Position numbers and translations under genes: made by a program. DNA of 64,000 bases from JAGLOK01 sp963677605. GTDB lineage: Bacteria; Bacillota; Clostridia; Christensenellales; UMGS416. Where the stretch lies: assembly GCA_963677605.2 (NCBI GenBank), contig CAXXDX010000006.1, forward strand, positions 1,488,001 through 1,552,000, written 5' to 3'. The notes under the pieces are model-generated. The model saw only the letters and a list, made by a program, of their open reading frames with translations, was not told the DNA's origin and ran no database searches. Shown here one piece after another: positions 63,301 through 64,000 of the stretch. The number at the start of each line of letters is the position of its first letter. The stretch's first letter is position 1.

Positions 63301-64000
63301 TTGATGTTCGGATACATTATCCCATTCTTCTCGCTGTAGGTTATGCTCATTTATATTTCCCCTTTCGTTAATTAGTTTTTGTTTGTTCTGTGTTTTAACT
63401 GAACGTTCTATGGTAAGCAGAATATCTTTTGATATTTCATGGATTGCGTTATACAGTCTTAGTTTGAGCGGTGTGGTATTAAACTCCCAAATAGCTGAAA
63501 ACGCCATTTCCTTATTATATTGACCACCTGTATCAAGTCCCGTTCTTTCGTTAACTATATGTCTTACTGAATCAATAACCGAGCTCACGAATCTAATTTC
63601 CACATTGTGCTCGTCCAGTTCCTCTAGGTATGAGCCTTCTGTTTCGTCATGGATACCGTATATATACTTCTCACAGTCTTCGCGGACCTTAATATCAATA
63701 ATATTGCTAAGATTATTGGTATTCAAATTTGAAGACATTTCTTTTTGCAGATAATTAAGAAATATTTCTCTGAGCTTGTTTTCATGCCGTTCTTCCAGCT
63801 GCCAGTGTGACGGCAGTTGTGCGCCATATGTGTCTTCGACATCAAACAAGTACTTCAATCCTGTTTCGCTATTTAGATCAAAAACTGCTATACTTCTTGT
63901 CCCTCTTTTTATTCTTCTGCCCAAATAGTTGTTCCATGAGTACATATCAGTAACAGCGGTTGCATCCGGACGTTGGGCGTATATCAAAAGTTTATCTTCA
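57319..64000 (-). CDS. Giant SNF2 helicase/N6-DNA-methylase protein, N-terminus beyond window
   Basis: At least 2226 codons, open to the right edge; the edge sequence KLLIYAQRPDATAV matches the usual inner part of this family, so the true start lies outside. Order: an N-terminal domain, an acidic low-complexity stretch (about 63.0-63.35 kb), an adenine-methylase domain (EPAMGTGNFF at about 61.67 kb; NVPFG near 61.49 kb), then a SNF2-type helicase (HEVGAGKT near 59.67 kb, DEAH near 59.2 kb, and GTGTNCQRK with REGRILRQGN near 58.2-58.3 kb). Proteins of this type are common in Firmicute and Bacteroidetes conjugative elements and phages. They are thought to modify or protect element DNA; the exact role is unproven. 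The catalytic NPPF/Y motif is altered to NVPF, so methylation may be weak or lost. Confidence 0.9.
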   Translation of the reverse strand, partial: EDKLLIYAQRPDATAVTDMYSWNNYLGRRIKRGTRSIAVFDLNSETGLKYLFDVEDTYGAQLPSHWQLEERHENKLREIFLNYLQKEMSSNLNTNNLSNIIDIKVREDCEKYIYGIHDETEGSYLEELDEHNVEIRFVSSVIDSVRHIVNERTGLDTGGQYNKEMAFSAIWEFNTTPLKLRLYNAIHEISKDILLTIERSVKTQNKQKLINERGNINEHNLQREEWDNVSEHQSNRQEQEESSDRQVRQDGNELPEGSQTTSSAGDENQRDIESDVQPSEQRSKQDDDNTPETDAGEESDTESEQLHRIGTASEYDPDAGGGDSTQGIGIPSEIEEINKDEGAETIAPFLIPKIEIYDENANYEEQDIERTLLKGSGFENGKQRIVDFFSEEHTSKEKQDFLKQEYGIGGWSDTFFGNRSGTTWHSSKGIDIMVFGEDKPRIKLTWAQTAKRIETLINNGKYYEKQSRYDKPPIKPQSEQEQLSLLGMNSKEDIEKSVVPVEIQEETSDETEVIAETPIQEEILPDKSEYFDVFIGILKQGNITQKGKEHIYELVNTYKDNDNLIHELQDMYGIFYSEIIWNDKTIRWHIFENGIDIYWNGFKSDPINYSWDDVAEHIRDLVDSNLYFTDEELNIFSEKKPEVIEAVKEVNRIDFTIEDDELGYGTPKEKYRWNVEAIKLLKSIDNEDRLADENEQKILSRYVGWGGLPDVFDKSKADWTIEYLELKSLLNDYEYENARASTLNAHYTSPVIIKSMYEALERFGFDKGNILEPAMGTGNFFGCMPESMKESSNLSGVELDSISGRIAQQLYQNADIRVTGFENSGLPENCYDVVIGNVPFGNYKINDSKYDKYNFLIHDYFIAKSIDMVRPSGIVAVITSKGTMDKTNSSFREYIAKRAELVGAVRLPNNAFKQNAGTEVTSDILFFQKRDRMIDIIPEWTSIGQTSSGVPVNQYYIDNPEMVLGEMVYKTGMYGQETACIPIEGEVLSNQLNRAILNLTADITPSFDESLELEEETITIPASYDVKNYSFTLVNDDVYYRENSVMIKQELSDLHDKRIKDMIALRTAVRDTIQVQTDYGSDSEFEESRQNLNEVYDSFIKSHGNINSRAVELVCAQDADFPLLASLEVIDDEGNIKKADMFFKRTIKPYINIDHADTAAEALTISLNEKGRVDIEYMASLTKQTPERVIEDLKGVIFRNPITFNSDNPYENYETADEYLSGNVRDKLKIAKEYAKDDSEYNLNVGMLENVQPEDLEAGDIEVRLAATWIPGNDITEFLVETLEPPYYARYNLEAEYNIKLGVWKIHNKHQAKHSFEAKEVYGTSRMDAYTIIENTLNMRTLKINDYDLDGKAIYNHKETIAVREKQRMLMNIFKEWIFNEPERRNRLVSFYNNTFNNIRLREYDGEHLTFPGMNPEISLREHQKNAVARILYGGNTLLAHEVGAGKTFVMCSAGMELKRLGLANKILYVVPNHLVEQMGNEMMRLYPSANLLLATKKDFQKKKRQRFVSKIATGEYDGIIIGHSSFERIGISPERMQRIIDDEINSIISTLDSTDDRNWTVKQLEAKKKRLESELEKLLNTPRDNQIYFESLGIDTLMIDEAHAYKNAFISTKMNNVAGVPTSAAKKSSDLFAKIQYINEIEGRTVFATGTPISNSLVELYTMQRYLQLDTLKEYGFYGFDDWVSTFGETITSLELRPDGNGFRQRERLSRFYNLPELMNLFKQIADIQTNESLNLPRPELKTGKQQVITVKASDELKEEIIKLGERADACRAGMVDPTEDNFLMITTEGRMLATDMRLVDESFYDNPTSKLNIMIENVYSIWDETSENRLTQMVFCDMGTPTGTSFNLYQDMKDKLLKQGIPEEEIAFIHDAKSDKQKDDLFRAVRNGDVRILIGSTQKMGTGTNCQRKMIALHELDVPWRPDQITQREGRILRQGNDNPEVSIFRYVTEGSFDAYSWTIIEAKHKFFAQIMTNKVVTRTADNIDEAALSYAEIKALATGNPLIKEKMKVDLEVSRLTILKQQYNSRRYKLQDSISLHLPKQIADGEERIENIQKDIERRNQTKDDEFSITLKGKTYDKRAEAGEFLSALVKAIKPSHDSISIGEYKGFELLISRTLLFDETNMILRGNCDHKFELGDKGLGNITRLENTMSGLDSRLNVAFEKLETAKGNLKSSKMEYSKPFTQEQRLKSFQERQVELDKLLGFGEEITEENNQEDECQENEL

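Noticed and set aside
62886..63371. A rightward 161-codon frame in the helicase gene.
   Set aside because: It is antisense to the acidic low-complexity part of the helicase, has no ribosome site and gives no recognisable protein.

Overview
The window is AT-rich low-GC Firmicute DNA. Strong GGAGG-type ribosome sites, MPF_FATA-type conjugation genes, Agr-like and LytTR signalling, a class D sortase and the sugar-scavenging operons all suggest a gut clostridium, probably Lachnospiraceae; this is inferred from gene content, without database support. Almost everything is transcribed leftward on the minus strand. Only a nitroreductase at about 49.2-49.8 kb reads rightward. No rRNA, tRNA, CRISPR array, insertion sequence or integrase is visible, so neither end of the element is seen.

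From about 10.6 kb to the right edge I read one large integrative conjugative element. Going right to left its backbone is: a giant SNF2 helicase/DNA methylase (cut by the right edge), a TOPRIM primase, a sortase, an oriT-like region, a ribbon-helix-helix accessory protein, a MobP-type relaxase, the VirD4 coupling protein, a VirB2-like membrane protein, a VirB6-like protein, a PrgI/VirB3-like protein, VirB4 (as two overlapping genes), an NlpC/P60 peptidase, a CpaE/TadZ-like ATPase, and then secreted and wall proteins. The last group includes a thioester/SpaA adhesin with an IPQTG-type anchor, an RCC1-repeat protein and a small secreted protein, and ends with a replication-initiator-like winged-helix protein. 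Left of that (1-10.1 kb) lie a lipoprotein and a giant RHS/YD-repeat surface protein that runs off the left edge. These may be cargo or host DNA.

The backbone is interrupted by cargo at four places: an Agr-like two-component system plus paired ABC exporters (52.0-57.3 kb); a metallophosphoesterase-STAND NTPase fusion that looks like a defence protein (42.5-45.5 kb); a dextran/isomaltooligosaccharide operon with LacI, ABC importer, GH66 and GH15 (34.3-41.3 kb); and a rhamnoside operon with ABC importer, GH78 and a GH63-like enzyme, bracketed by two related LacI regulators (20.9-30.8 kb). Three cargo blocks close with an intrinsic terminator lying directly against the ribosome site of the next backbone gene, and the fourth closes with a weaker hairpin. 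The same hairpin-then-ribosome-site layout recurs inside the surface-protein operon. With no room for new promoters there, the conjugation genes appear to need readthrough or antitermination.

The most promising novel items are the phosphoesterase-STAND fusion, the terminator-abutting architecture, the candidate oriT, the RHS protein with phage-tail-like modules, and three neighbouring genes that all appear split by +1 frameshifts.
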